Positions 34,427 through 43,930 are shown, counted from the first letter of the stretch. The stretch: DNA of 64,000 nucleotides from Rhizobium indicum (GCF_005862305.2 NZ_CP054022.1:1061167-1125166); one strand, 5' to 3'. The notes: a model not told the origin generated them from the letters alone. Numbers and translations are program-made.

Positions 34427-36784
34427 ATGAATCTGCTGAATTCTATCCCGCAATTGTCCGACAATAGTTTGTTGGATCACGCGCCGCTCATCTGCTTTTC
34501 GCATCTAAGATGGGACTTTGTACTCCAGAGGCCACAGCATCTGATGGAACGGTTCTCACGCGAGCGGCCGGTCTTTTATTTCGAGGAGTTTATCCCGACA
34601 GACCACCATCTCGCTTATCTGGAGATTCATCCCTTTGACGGCACGAACGTCAAGGCAGTCCGCCCGCGCATCCCACATTGGTGGAACGAGGTCGAACGGG
34701 AGGCCGCGCTTCGCCGACTGCTGGACGAACTCATTTTGCTCCACGGCGGCAAGCGGCCGATCCTTTGGTTCTATACGCCGCTGATGTTTGGCTTTGCCCG
34801 GCATGTCGATGCTGTCGCGATTGTCTATGATTGCATGGACGAACTCGCGAACTTCAAATTCGCGCCGGCCAATCTCAAGGCCTCCGAGCAGGCCTTGATG
34901 GCCTGTGCCGATGTCGTCTTTACCGGCGGTCTCAGCCTCTATGAGGCGAGGCGGGGTCAACACGACAATATCCATCCGTTCCCGTCGGGGGTTGATACGC
35001 ATCACTTCCGCGCCGCCCGCTGCCCTTTGCCCGATCCAGCCGACCAGGCGCGTATTCCTCAGCCTCGTCTTGGATATTATGGGGTTATTGACGAGAGGCT
35101 CGATCTCGACTTGATCCGCAGCGTCGCAACGGCCCGGCCTGACCTTTCCTTCGTATTCTTGGGGCCGATTGTAAAGATTTCGCCGGATGATCTACCCCAG
35201 GGCGCGAATATCCATTATCTCGGGCAGAAGGCCTATGCCGATCTTCCGGCATATCTTTCGGGCTGGCAGGCTGCGCTGATGCCGTTTGCGCTGAACGAGG
35301 CCACGCGCTTCATCAGCCCCACCAAGACCCCTGAATATCTCGCCGCCGGCCGGCCGGTGGTTGGAACGCAGATCGTCGATGTCGTGCGCGGTTACGGCGA
35401 CGTGCCAGGGGTGTTCTTGGCAAACGGTGCCGAGGCCTTTGCCGGCGCCTGCGACGCCGCGCTTTTATTGTCCCGTTCCGATGCGGCATGGTTGGAGGTG
35501 GTAGACCGGGTTCTGACGCAATCGTCCTGGGACATCACCTTTCGCAGAATGTCCGTGCTCGTCGAACAGGCGGCGGCGCAAAAAATGGTTTCGGCCGCCC
35601 TTCCTGAACGATTTCGCGTCGGAACCTCGCGCCGAGCACCTTCGGCAACCTATGACTATTTGATCGTCGGCGCCGGCTTTGCCGGATCGGTTCTTGCCGA
35701 GCGGCTCGCGGCCGACGCCGGCAAGCGGGTTCTTATCTGCGACAGGAGGCCTCATATCGGCGGTAACACGTACGATCACTACGACGAGGCGGCGATCCTG
35801 GTTCACAAATATGGCCCGCATATCTTCCATACCAACAGCGAAGATATCTTTGCTTATCTTTCCCGCTTCACGGCATGGCGGCCCTATGAGCATCGAGTGC
35901 TTGCCCAGGCCGGCGATCTGCGCCTTCCGATCCCGATCAATCGCACGACACTGAATGCGCTCTACAACATCGATCTGACCAGCGACGCCGAGGCGGAACG
36001 TTTTTTGGCGGACCGAGCCGAGCCTTGCGATCCGGTGAAGACATCGCGCGACGTCGTGATATCCCAGGTTGGCGCGGAGCTTTATCGGACCTTCTTCGAG
36101 GGCTACACCCGCAAGCAGTGGGGGCTCGACCCATCTGAACTTGACCGATCGGTGACGGCACGTATCCCGACCCGGACCAACACCGATGATCGCTACTTCC
36201 TGGATCGCTTTCAGGCCATGCCGCTTGACGGCTTTACCCGCATGTTTGAACGGATGCTGAACCACGACAATATCACGGTGATGGTCGGCACGGATTTCGC
36301 CGATCTCAGGCGTGAGAGCCTGGCTGACCATACGATCTTCACCGGTCCCATCGACGAATATTTCGGCCACTGCTTCGGGCATCTGCCCTATCGCAGTCTG
36401 AGGTTCACCCACGAAACGCATGATGTGCGGCGCCTATTGCCGGTCGCCGTCATAAACTACCCGTCGGAGGATGTGCCCTATACGCGCGTCACGGAATACA
36501 AGCACCTGACCGGCCAGGTCCATCCGATGACCAGTATCAGCTATGAATATGCGAGTGCCGAAGGAGAGCCCTACTATCCGATCCCGCGCCCAGAAAACCA
36601 GGCGCTTTACAAACAATACGAGAGCCTTGCGCGTACGCGCGACGACGTCACCTTCGTCGGGCGGCTTGGCACCTACAAATATTACAATATGGACCAGGTC
36701 GTCGGCCAGGCGCTGGCCACATACCGGCGCTTGCGGGATCGCCATGGATCCAGCAGAACCCTAGCCGTCGCCCAGCATGACTAA
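34427..36784 (+). CDS. glf: Glycosyltransferase fused to UDP-galactopyranose mutase
   Basis: 785 residues from ATG 34427. Residues 1 to about 390 form a GT-B glycosyltransferase (CFSHLRWDFVLQRPQHLMER, then LGYYGVIDERLDLDL, SPTKTPEYLAAGRPVVGTQI). Residues 409-785 are a full UDP-galactopyranose mutase: FAD site YLIVGAGFAGSVLAERLA, IGGNTYDHYD, KYGPHIFHTNSEDIFAYL, KQWGLDPSELDRSV and RIPTRTNTDDRYF, the uridine- and flavin-binding motifs. The mutase interconverts UDP-Galp and UDP-Galf, the donor for galactofuranose. Fusion to a transferase suggests channelling of UDP-Galf. The end overlaps the next gene by eight bases. Confidence 0.88.
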   Translation: MNLLNSIPQLSDNSLLDHAPLICFSHLRWDFVLQRPQHLMERFSRERPVFYFEEFIPTDHHLAYLEIHPFDGTNVKAVRPRIPHWWNEVEREAALRRLLDELILLHGGKRPILWFYTPLMFGFARHVDAVAIVYDCMDELANFKFAPANLKASEQALMACADVVFTGGLSLYEARRGQHDNIHPFPSGVDTHHFRAARCPLPDPADQARIPQPRLGYYGVIDERLDLDLIRSVATARPDLSFVFLGPIVKISPDDLPQGANIHYLGQKAYADLPAYLSGWQAALMPFALNEATRFISPTKTPEYLAAGRPVVGTQIVDVVRGYGDVPGVFLANGAEAFAGACDAALLLSRSDAAWLEVVDRVLTQSSWDITFRRMSVLVEQAAAQKMVSAALPERFRVGTSRRAPSATYDYLIVGAGFAGSVLAERLAADAGKRVLICDRRPHIGGNTYDHYDEAAILVHKYGPHIFHTNSEDIFAYLSRFTAWRPYEHRVLAQAGDLRLPIPINRTTLNALYNIDLTSDAEAERFLADRAEPCDPVKTSRDVVISQVGAELYRTFFEGYTRKQWGLDPSELDRSVTARIPTRTNTDDRYFLDRFQAMPLDGFTRMFERMLNHDNITVMVGTDFADLRRESLADHTIFTGPIDEYFGHCFGHLPYRSLRFTHETHDVRRLLPVAVINYPSEDVPYTRVTEYKHLTGQVHPMTSISYEYASAEGEPYYPIPRPENQALYKQYESLARTRDDVTFVGRLGTYKYYNMDQVVGQALATYRRLRDRHGSSRTLAVAQHD

Positions 36785-39700
36785 AAGGCCTCACGTCCTT
36801 CTGGCAACCGATAGCTTCGATCCCTCCGGGATGGGCGAACATATGCTCGCGCTCGGCCGCGGTTTGAGCGAACGCTGGAATGTCACCATCGCAGTGATGT
36901 CCGAGGATCCAACGGGCTTGTTGGCGCGCGCCGCGCGCGTCGGGCTTGCGGTGAAGCTGATCCAGGATACAGGCGAGTTTCACGAGTGGCTGTCGAGATC
37001 CAGCGTCGATATCCTGCACGTCCACGCAGGGATCGGATGGGAGGGCCACGATCTGGCGGCGGCGGCCGATGCCCGCGCCATCCCAATCATACGCACCGAG
37101 CACCTTCCATATCTTCTCAGCGACCCGGAGCAAATCGACCATTATCGACGCGAAACCGAGAGATTGGCGCATCTCATCGTCGTTTCCGAAGCCTCGCGGC
37201 AGAGCTTCTGTGAGGCACAGGTCGCGCCCTCGCGTTTGACGGTGGTTCGAAACGGCATCTTTCCGCTGCTGCCCGCGCGATCTGCCACCGCTTTCGCGCG
37301 GGAACTCGACCTTGTCGGAAAAACGGTCCTTTTGACGGTCGCCCGTTTCACCGAGCAGAAAGACCAGGCGTCGCTGGTGCGCGCCTTGCCGGCAGTCTTG
37401 AAGGATCACCCGTCCGTTGTCTTGCTTTTTGTTGGGACGGGGCCAGAGGAAGAGCGCGTCAGGGCCCTCGTCAAGGAGTTGGACGTGAGCGATCACGTCC
37501 AGTTTCTGGGGCACAGATCCGATGTCGCCGACGCCATGGCAATCGCTGATCTCTTCATTCTTACATCGCATTTCGAGGGCCTTCCGCTGGCCGTTCTGGA
37601 GGCCATGTCGCTTGCCGTGCCCGTGATTGCAACACGCATTGGCGGGACGGTGGAGGCGCTCGGCGATGATCATCCCTATTTCACCGAGCCGGGCAATCCA
37701 GCGGCGATTGCTGCCGTCATCCATCAAGCGCTGGCCGATCCTCATCGTCTGGCGGCAAGCGGCCGGGCCGGCCTTGAACGTTTCAAACGGGACTTTTCCG
37801 TCTTTCGAATGGCTGCCGAGACCGGGGCCGTCTACGAGCGGTTCCTGACCCAGCCGGGAAACCAAACACAAAAGGACACTTCCATGGAAAAAACACGGCT
37901 GGGCTTCATCGGTGTCGGAGGTATCGCGCGCCGGCACCTGGACATTCTGGCGAGCTTCGACGATGTCGAACTCGTGGCATTTGCCGACCCCGATCTTGGC
38001 CGGGCCGACGAGGCGGCGATGCGCTTCGGTGCGAGATCGTTCGGGCATCATCGCGAAATGCTCGATACGCAACAGCTTGATGCGGTCTATATCTGCATCC
38101 CGCCTTTTGCCCATGGCGAGCCCGAACGCGATCTCATCCAGCGCCACATCCCGTTTTTTGTCGAAAAGCCGGTGTCGCTGAGCCTGGCGCAGGCCGAAGA
38201 CATCGCTGCGGGGGTAGCCGACGCCAACCTCGTAACGGCTGTCGGCTATCATTGGCGCTATCTTGATATCGTCGACGAGGCCAAAAGCCTGTTAGCAGAC
38301 AATCCCGCGCAGCTTCTGTCAGGCTACTGGCTCGACTCGACACCCCCGCCGGAATGGTGGTGGAAAGCGGACAAATCAGGCGGTCAGATGGTCGAACAGG
38401 CAACCCATCTGCTCGATCTCGCCCGGTGGCTCATCGGCGACGTCACGGAAGTCTACGGACGCGCTGGCTACAAGGACAGACCGGATTTTCCAGGCCTGGA
38501 CGTACCGACGGTAACGACGGCGAGCCTTACCTTTGAAACGGGCGTGGTCGCCAATATAGCTTCCACCTGCCTTCTCGGCTGGAGCCATCGGGTCGGATTG
38601 CACATTTTTGCCGACAGGCTGGCGATCGAGTTGACCGACCGTGAGATCATGGTCGATGTCGGACGAGGACGCCCGGTGCGCACCGCCGACGGTGATCCGG
38701 TCTGGCGCGAGGACCGCGATTTTATCGATGCCGTACGTGGTGGCGAAAACCGCATCCGGTGCCCCTACGGCGACGCTGTAGCAACCCACCGTCTTGCCCT
38801 GGCCGTGGTGTCCTCGGCCCGCAGTGGGTCGGTCGTGCATCTCGACCCCTCCGGGATTAGACGGACTCAACCAGCGCCGCTGCAGCCGCAGCCGCGGCCG
38901 CCGGAGGGGCTTCCACCCGGCCATCGCAAGATTCGCTCGCTTGGCGTCGAGGCACCGGGCCGTGCTTATTTCTTCGACTATGAGGAAGGCCCGCCGGCCA
39001 ACGGCCACTTGCGGCTTGAAACGCTGTTCACTGGTCTGTCCGCGGGCACCGAACTGACCTTCCTGAAGAACACCAATCCTTATTTCCGTTCCCGCTTCGA
39101 TGGCGGGCGCGGCGTCTTTATCGAAAACGAGCCCGACCTGCATTATCCCGTTCCATTCCTCGGCTACATGGAGGTCGCGCGCGTTTCGCAGTCGCGTGCA
39201 CATGGTTTCTCCGAGGGCGCGGTGCTCGCGGCGAGCTATGGTCATAAGACCGGCCATACGGCAGATCCGTTTCACGATCTCTTGGTCCAGGTGCCCCCGG
39301 ACCTCGATCCCCTGCTCGGCATCTTCGTCGCCCAGATGGGGCCGATCGCCGCCAACGGCATCCTCCATGCCGACGCGGAAACGTTCGGGGCGAATGTCCC
39401 CGCACTCGGTGCGGGTGTCGCCGGTCGTCCGGTGATCGTTCTCGGGGCCGGCACCGTCGGTCTGATGACGGCGCTCTTTGCCCGCGTGCTTGGCGCCTCC
39501 GACGTGGTGATCACCGACCCCTCCGACTTTCGCCGGAAAAAGGCGGAGGCAATGGGGCTGACCGCGATGACGGAAGATCAGGCTTGGCAGCATGCCAAGG
39601 CGCGCTGGCATGACGGGACGATGGGACGCGGTGCCGATCTCGCGTTTCAGACACGAGCGCATCCCGGCAGCCTGCATACGGCGCTCAAGGCTTTGCGGCC

Positions 39701-40013
39701 GCAGGGTACTGTGATCGATCTTGCCTTCTACCAGCACGGAGCGGATGCCTTGAGACTTGGCGAAGAATTCCACCACAATGGCCTGAACATTCGGTGCGCT
39801 CAAATCAACCGCGTTCCCCGCGGGCTCGCTCCTCTCTGGGATCGGCGCCGGCTTGCGCGTGCGACGGTCGACCTCCTTGCCTCGGACGGAACAACGATCC
39901 GTGAGCACATGGTCACCCACGTCGTCCCTATTGACGAGGCACCATCCTTCCTCGCCGATCTGGTCGAGAACCGACCGGAGTTCCTGCAAATAGTCTTCAA
40001 GGTTGGCGAATGA
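36777..40013 (+). CDS. Glycosyltransferase + Gfo/Idh/MocA + MDR dehydrogenase triple fusion
   Basis: 1078 residues in three parts. 1 to about 365: GT4 glycosyltransferase (SFDPSGMGEHMLALGRGLS, LTVARFTEQKDQASLVRAL, HFEGLPLAVLEAMSLAVPVI). 370 to about 690: Gfo/Idh/MocA oxidoreductase with GFIGVGGIARRH, VEKPVSLSLAQAED and GGQMVEQATHLLDLARWL. After a Pro-rich linker, about 717-1078: MDR-type dehydrogenase with NAD(P)-site VIVLGAGTVGLMTALFARVL, but the catalytic-zinc Cys is absent (LFTGLSAGTELTFLKN), as in BchC-like members. Residue 370 is a Met preceded by AAAGGAC, an internal ribosome site, so the dehydrogenase part may also be made alone. It should oxidise or reduce a sugar linked to the adjacent transferases. 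Confidence 0.85.
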   Translation: MTKRPHVLLATDSFDPSGMGEHMLALGRGLSERWNVTIAVMSEDPTGLLARAARVGLAVKLIQDTGEFHEWLSRSSVDILHVHAGIGWEGHDLAAAADARAIPIIRTEHLPYLLSDPEQIDHYRRETERLAHLIVVSEASRQSFCEAQVAPSRLTVVRNGIFPLLPARSATAFARELDLVGKTVLLTVARFTEQKDQASLVRALPAVLKDHPSVVLLFVGTGPEEERVRALVKELDVSDHVQFLGHRSDVADAMAIADLFILTSHFEGLPLAVLEAMSLAVPVIATRIGGTVEALGDDHPYFTEPGNPAAIAAVIHQALADPHRLAASGRAGLERFKRDFSVFRMAAETGAVYERFLTQPGNQTQKDTSMEKTRLGFIGVGGIARRHLDILASFDDVELVAFADPDLGRADEAAMRFGARSFGHHREMLDTQQLDAVYICIPPFAHGEPERDLIQRHIPFFVEKPVSLSLAQAEDIAAGVADANLVTAVGYHWRYLDIVDEAKSLLADNPAQLLSGYWLDSTPPPEWWWKADKSGGQMVEQATHLLDLARWLIGDVTEVYGRAGYKDRPDFPGLDVPTVTTASLTFETGVVANIASTCLLGWSHRVGLHIFADRLAIELTDREIMVDVGRGRPVRTADGDPVWREDRDFIDAVRGGENRIRCPYGDAVATHRLALAVVSSARSGSVVHLDPSGIRRTQPAPLQPQPRPPEGLPPGHRKIRSLGVEAPGRAYFFDYEEGPPANGHLRLETLFTGLSAGTELTFLKNTNPYFRSRFDGGRGVFIENEPDLHYPVPFLGYMEVARVSQSRAHGFSEGAVLAASYGHKTGHTADPFHDLLVQVPPDLDPLLGIFVAQMGPIAANGILHADAETFGANVPALGAGVAGRPVIVLGAGTVGLMTALFARVLGASDVVITDPSDFRRKKAEAMGLTAMTEDQAWQHAKARWHDGTMGRGADLAFQTRAHPGSLHTALKALRPQGTVIDLAFYQHGADALRLGEEFHHNGLNIRCAQINRVPRGLAPLWDRRRLARATVDLLASDGTTIREHMVTHVVPIDEAPSFLADLVENRPEFLQIVFKVGE

Positions 40014-42307
40014 CCATCGAACCGACGCCCATCCGGATCCTCTTCGTCTTCGCCTGGCTGGTCGTCGGCGGGGAGGAGACCGAAGTGCGGCTGCTGGCCA
40101 AACACCTTGATCGCCGCCGTTACCGCATCGACGTCGTGGCCTGCTTCAAAAAGCCCGGCATGCCCGAGCAGACCCATGTACAGCTCCGCTCCCTCGGGAT
40201 CGACGTCGACACCACACCCTACGACTTGTCGTTTAACGACACGGTCGGCTACCTTGCCGGGAAAATCTCGAGCTACGACGTCGTCATCTCCTGTCAGAAC
40301 GTCGCGGATATCTATCCTGCGTTGGAGCGCCTGCATCTTCGCCCGCCGCTGATCGAACATGGCGGGCTCGTTTCTGAAGCACTGGCCGGCCCCAAACATT
40401 TGACGACCCGCTACGTCGGCGTATGCCGTTCCATCCGCGACGCCGCCGCAGCGCGGATGCCGGGACGCGAGCATGATGCGCTTGAGATCCCCTCGATGGT
40501 CGACCTCTCGGCGTTCGATCCAGTTCTGCGGGGGCCGACCCGTAGCGCTCTGGGGATTGCCGAGGACGAGGTTCTGATTGGCTGGGTCGGCCGGCTCGAC
40601 CCCAAGAAGAACGTCGAGGATTTTATCGAAGCCGCTGCTCTGGTGAGTGTCGCGGCCAAGCATGCCAGGTTCATGATCGTCGGTGGCCCGGACGCCTTCG
40701 TGCCGGACTATGCGATCCAACTCAAGGCCTTGGCGGCCCAACGCGGGCTCGGCGGTGTGCTTCAGTTTCTGGGCGACCGGAAGGATATCCCTGCCCTCAT
40801 GGCGTCATTTGATATCTTTGCCTGGCTTTCAAGCGGAGAAGGCATGCCGCATGTCATTGCAGAGGCCGGTGCAGCAGCCCTCCCGGTGATCGCAACGCCC
40901 GACAACGGCGCGAAGCAGCAGATTGACGACCACGTATCTGGTCTGTTCGTCCCCTATCGGGATGCCACCGCCGTGGCCGGACAGATGATCGCTCTTTTGC
41001 GGGACACGCGGCGTCGACATGCACTTGGCACCGCACTACGGCGGAAGGTGGAGAACACCTATTCAATCGAGGCGGTTTTGCCGCAGTGGGAGCAGCTGCT
41101 GGCGGATGTCTGCGGCAAGGGCAAGGCGGCCGGTCCGACCGGTCTGTTCCGGTCATTTCTGCAGGGCGGTTTCGAATGCTCGACCCATCGGCTTCGGCCG
41201 CGGGAAGGTGAGACCAAGGGCCGCCGTCTCGACATGATAGCCGCCGTCAGCCACGATCGCTACGCCGAAGAGGACTACCGTCAACTTCTAGGCCTGGGGA
41301 TCCGCACAGTGCGCGACGGCTTTAGATGGCACCTGATCGAGAAATCCGGTGGCTATGACTGGTCGAGCGTGCGACCGATGATACGGGCGGCCGCGATGAC
41401 CGGCACGCAGGTCATCTGGGATCTGCTGCATTATGGCTGGCCGGACGATCTCGACATCTGGTCGCCGCGTTTTGTCGATCGCTTCGCCGCCTTCGCCCGC
41501 GCTTGCGCAAAGCTGGTGCGCGAGGAGTGCGACAGTGTTCCCTTTTATTGCCCAGTCAATGAGATTTCGTTTTTCTCCTGGGGCGGCGGCGATGCGGGCT
41601 ATCTGAATCCGTTTGCCAATGGCCGGGGCTTCGAATTGAAAGTGCAGCTGGCGCGCGCCGCAATCGCTGCGATGGACGAAATCAGTTCAGTTGACCAGCG
41701 GGCGCGCTTCGTTCACTGCGAGCCGGTGATCAATGTCACCGCGCATCCCTCACGGCCCGAAGACAGGGGTATTGCCGAAGGTCACCGCCAATCGCAATAC
41801 CAGGCGTGGGATCTCATCGGCGGTCGATTGTGGCCGCAGATCGGGGGAAGCGAGCGCTATCTCGACGTCATCGGCGTGAATTATTACTTCAACAACCAGT
41901 GGATTCATGGAGGCACACCGATCGACATCGGGCACGAGCTATACAAGCCCCTCAATGAGATTTTGCGCCAGACTTTCGCGCGATACGGCAGGCCGATCCT
42001 CATCGCCGAGACCGGTATCGAGAACGAGCGACGCGCGACTTGGTTCGAATATGTTGTTGGCCAAGCTTCCCTGGCAATGCAGTCTGGCGTTCCGCTGGAG
42101 GGACTATGCCTCTATCCGATCGTAGATCATCCGGGCTGGGACAATGGCCGCCAGTGCGCAAATGGCGTTCTTTCGACGGAGGTCACGGCATCCGGACGAA
42201 CTGCATACGCACCGCTTGCGACCGCTATTCAAGCGGCGCGAGCTGGAATGCCTTTCGCAACCGATCGAGGCGGCCAAAAATTCATCCCGTCGCGAGCCGC
42301 CCGATGA
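40010..42307 (+). CDS. Glycosyltransferase fused to GH1-like glycoside hydrolase
   Basis: 765 residues, starting in an ATGA overlap with the previous gene. Residues 1 to about 370 are a GT4 transferase (FVFAWLVVGGEETEVRLLAK, VGRLDPKKNVEDFIEAAAL, GEGMPHVIAEAGAAALPVIA). From about 378 comes a TIM-barrel hydrolase of clan A type: GFECSTHRLRP at its start, VIWDLLHYGWPDDLDIW, acid/base candidate Glu518 in CPVNEISFF and nucleophile candidate Glu667 in LIAETGIEN. This resembles GH1 but with altered motifs. The combination of making and breaking a glycosidic bond in one chain is odd; the GH part could also act as a transglycosidase. Last gene of the operon. Confidence 0.82.
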   Translation: MTIEPTPIRILFVFAWLVVGGEETEVRLLAKHLDRRRYRIDVVACFKKPGMPEQTHVQLRSLGIDVDTTPYDLSFNDTVGYLAGKISSYDVVISCQNVADIYPALERLHLRPPLIEHGGLVSEALAGPKHLTTRYVGVCRSIRDAAAARMPGREHDALEIPSMVDLSAFDPVLRGPTRSALGIAEDEVLIGWVGRLDPKKNVEDFIEAAALVSVAAKHARFMIVGGPDAFVPDYAIQLKALAAQRGLGGVLQFLGDRKDIPALMASFDIFAWLSSGEGMPHVIAEAGAAALPVIATPDNGAKQQIDDHVSGLFVPYRDATAVAGQMIALLRDTRRRHALGTALRRKVENTYSIEAVLPQWEQLLADVCGKGKAAGPTGLFRSFLQGGFECSTHRLRPREGETKGRRLDMIAAVSHDRYAEEDYRQLLGLGIRTVRDGFRWHLIEKSGGYDWSSVRPMIRAAAMTGTQVIWDLLHYGWPDDLDIWSPRFVDRFAAFARACAKLVREECDSVPFYCPVNEISFFSWGGGDAGYLNPFANGRGFELKVQLARAAIAAMDEISSVDQRARFVHCEPVINVTAHPSRPEDRGIAEGHRQSQYQAWDLIGGRLWPQIGGSERYLDVIGVNYYFNNQWIHGGTPIDIGHELYKPLNEILRQTFARYGRPILIAETGIENERRATWFEYVVGQASLAMQSGVPLEGLCLYPIVDHPGWDNGRQCANGVLSTEVTASGRTAYAPLATAIQAARAGMPFATDRGGQKFIPSRAAR

Positions 42308-42493
42308 CAATGGGACGGCAAATTTACCCTTACGCGCGGACCAGCGTCTCGTCATGCGCCGACCGCTAGGCAGGATACAGCGGTCCTCGTCAAGCGGCTG
42401 CGCATCATAAGATAAGTTGGTTATGCGGGAACAATTCCTCGACGCGTGAGTACGACGTCACCACGCACTCGAGAACTCAAAGGAGTTCAATCC

Positions 42494-43405
42494 ATGTCAA
42501 AACTCGCCACCAACCGAATACCCGGCGACGTCGCACATACTGTCGATCCTTCCCTAACATCATTCACCAACATTGCATGGGGAGCCGTGTTTGCCGGTGT
42601 CGTTCTCGCTCTTGCCACACAGCTCCTTCTAAATCTGCTCGGCGTTGGCATTGGTGCGGCTGTCCTCGATCCGGCGACCTCGGACAATCCGGCGGCCAGC
42701 ACGTTCTCGATTGTCGGCGGCCTCTGGTTCGTCGTCGCCGGCATCATCGCATCCTTCATCGGTGCCTATGTTGCCGCGAGGCTTTCCGGCAGACCAAGCA
42801 AATCCACGGGCGGCTATCATGGGGTCACATCCTGGGCCGTGACCACGCTTGTCGTTCTCTTTCTTCTGACAACGTCGGTGGGTTCGCTCGTCGGGGGTGC
42901 GTTCCGCGGCCTGTCGAGTATCGTCGGCGGAGTTGGCCAGACGGTCGCAACGGCTGCGACCGCGGCCGCTCCGGCGTTGGCCACAGCAACCGACCCGATG
43001 GGCACCATCGAACAGCAGATCAGAAATGCCAGCGGAGGCAACGATCCTGCGGCTCTGCAGACTGCAGCGGTCTCCGCCATGACGGCGGTTGCCACCGGAG
43101 ATCAGTCGAAGATAGACGATGCCAAAACACGTGCCGCCGACGCCCTGGCCAAGGCCCAGAACATCCCAGTCGATCAGGCACGGGCGAAGGTGGATGAATA
43201 CGAGGCCAGCTACAGAGCTTCGGTCGAACAGACGAAGCAGCAAGCGTTGGCCGCAGCCCAGACGGCGACGAAAGTCGTGTCACGGGGTGCGCTTCTGGGT
43301 TTCCTCGCGCTCATGCTCGGCGCAATCGCAGCCTGGTTCGGCGGCACGGCCGGCACCAAGCCCGCTTTGTTTGTCGAAGAACACACTTCCACCCAACGGC
43401 TTTAA
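42494..43405 (+). CDS. Membrane protein with four hydrophobic segments, unknown function
   Basis: 303 residues from ATG 42494 (AAAGGAG nine bases before). Hydrophobic helices are near residues 28-55 (AWGAVFAGVVLALATQLLLN), 72-95, 110-130 and 277-297. Between the third and fourth lies a long soluble Ala/Asp/Lys-rich region with helical heptads (AADALAKAQNIPVDQARAKV). Similar proteins are found in rhizobia beside stress genes and are sometimes labelled PhnA-like without evidence. It is 22 bases from the DUF892 gene and probably cotranscribed with it. Confidence 0.65.
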   Translation: MSKLATNRIPGDVAHTVDPSLTSFTNIAWGAVFAGVVLALATQLLLNLLGVGIGAAVLDPATSDNPAASTFSIVGGLWFVVAGIIASFIGAYVAARLSGRPSKSTGGYHGVTSWAVTTLVVLFLLTTSVGSLVGGAFRGLSSIVGGVGQTVATAATAAAPALATATDPMGTIEQQIRNASGGNDPAALQTAAVSAMTAVATGDQSKIDDAKTRAADALAKAQNIPVDQARAKVDEYEASYRASVEQTKQQALAAAQTATKVVSRGALLGFLALMLGAIAAWFGGTAGTKPALFVEEHTSTQRL

Positions 43406-43427
43406 TCACCACCGGAAAGGAAACCTG

Positions 43428-43922
43428 ATGTCTATCGAACCGAAAAATCTCAGCGATCTTCTCTACGAAACCCTCAAGGACATTTACTTTGCCGAAAATC
43501 AGATCCTAACCGCCTTGCCGAAAATGGCAGAAGCGGCCCGGTCTCCTGACCTCAAGCAGGCTTTCCAGACCCATTGGGAGCAAACCGAGGGGCAGGTCAA
43601 ACGTTTGGAACAGATCTTTGAACTGATTGGCCAGCCAGCGAAGCAGAAAACCTGTAGTGCCATCCTCGGAATGATCGAGGAAGGGAAGGAGATGATGGAA
43701 GAGTTTAAGGGAACCCCCGCTCTTGACCCCGGCCTTCTAGCCGCCGCCCAAGCGATTGAGCATTACGAAATCAGCCGCTATGGCACCATGCTTTCTTGGG
43801 CAAGGACGCTCGGCCAGGACGAGGTTGCCGAGCTTCTCGGCCAGACACTCGACGAAGAAGAGTCGACCGACGAGCTACTATCGGAAATCGCCGAAACCGC
43901 GGTCAATGCAGCTGCCGCATGA
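43428..43922 (+). CDS. DUF892 (YciF-like) ferritin-like protein
   Basis: 164 residues of the DUF892/YciE-YciF family: opening LSDLLYETLKDIYFAENQIL, Glu-rich helices with TEGQVKRLEQIFELIG, and IEHYEISRYGTMLSWA with the Glu/His residues of the ferritin-like four-helix bundle. Members are induced in stationary phase and osmotic stress, function unknown, possibly metal-binding. The ATG at 43428 follows AAAGGAAA. A paralogue with the same architecture lies at 47378-47878. A strong hairpin follows the stop. Confidence 0.88.
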   Translation: MSIEPKNLSDLLYETLKDIYFAENQILTALPKMAEAARSPDLKQAFQTHWEQTEGQVKRLEQIFELIGQPAKQKTCSAILGMIEEGKEMMEEFKGTPALDPGLLAAAQAIEHYEISRYGTMLSWARTLGQDEVAELLGQTLDEEESTDELLSEIAETAVNAAAA

Positions 43923-43930
43923 AAGCTCTC

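Noticed and set aside
36648..38252. 534-residue reverse frame
   Set aside because: Antisense to the triple-fusion gene, composition typical of a shadow frame in GC-rich DNA, no domain or ribosome site.
38376..39989. 537-residue reverse frame
   Set aside because: Antisense shadow of the Gfo/Idh/MocA and MDR coding region; no recognisable motifs.
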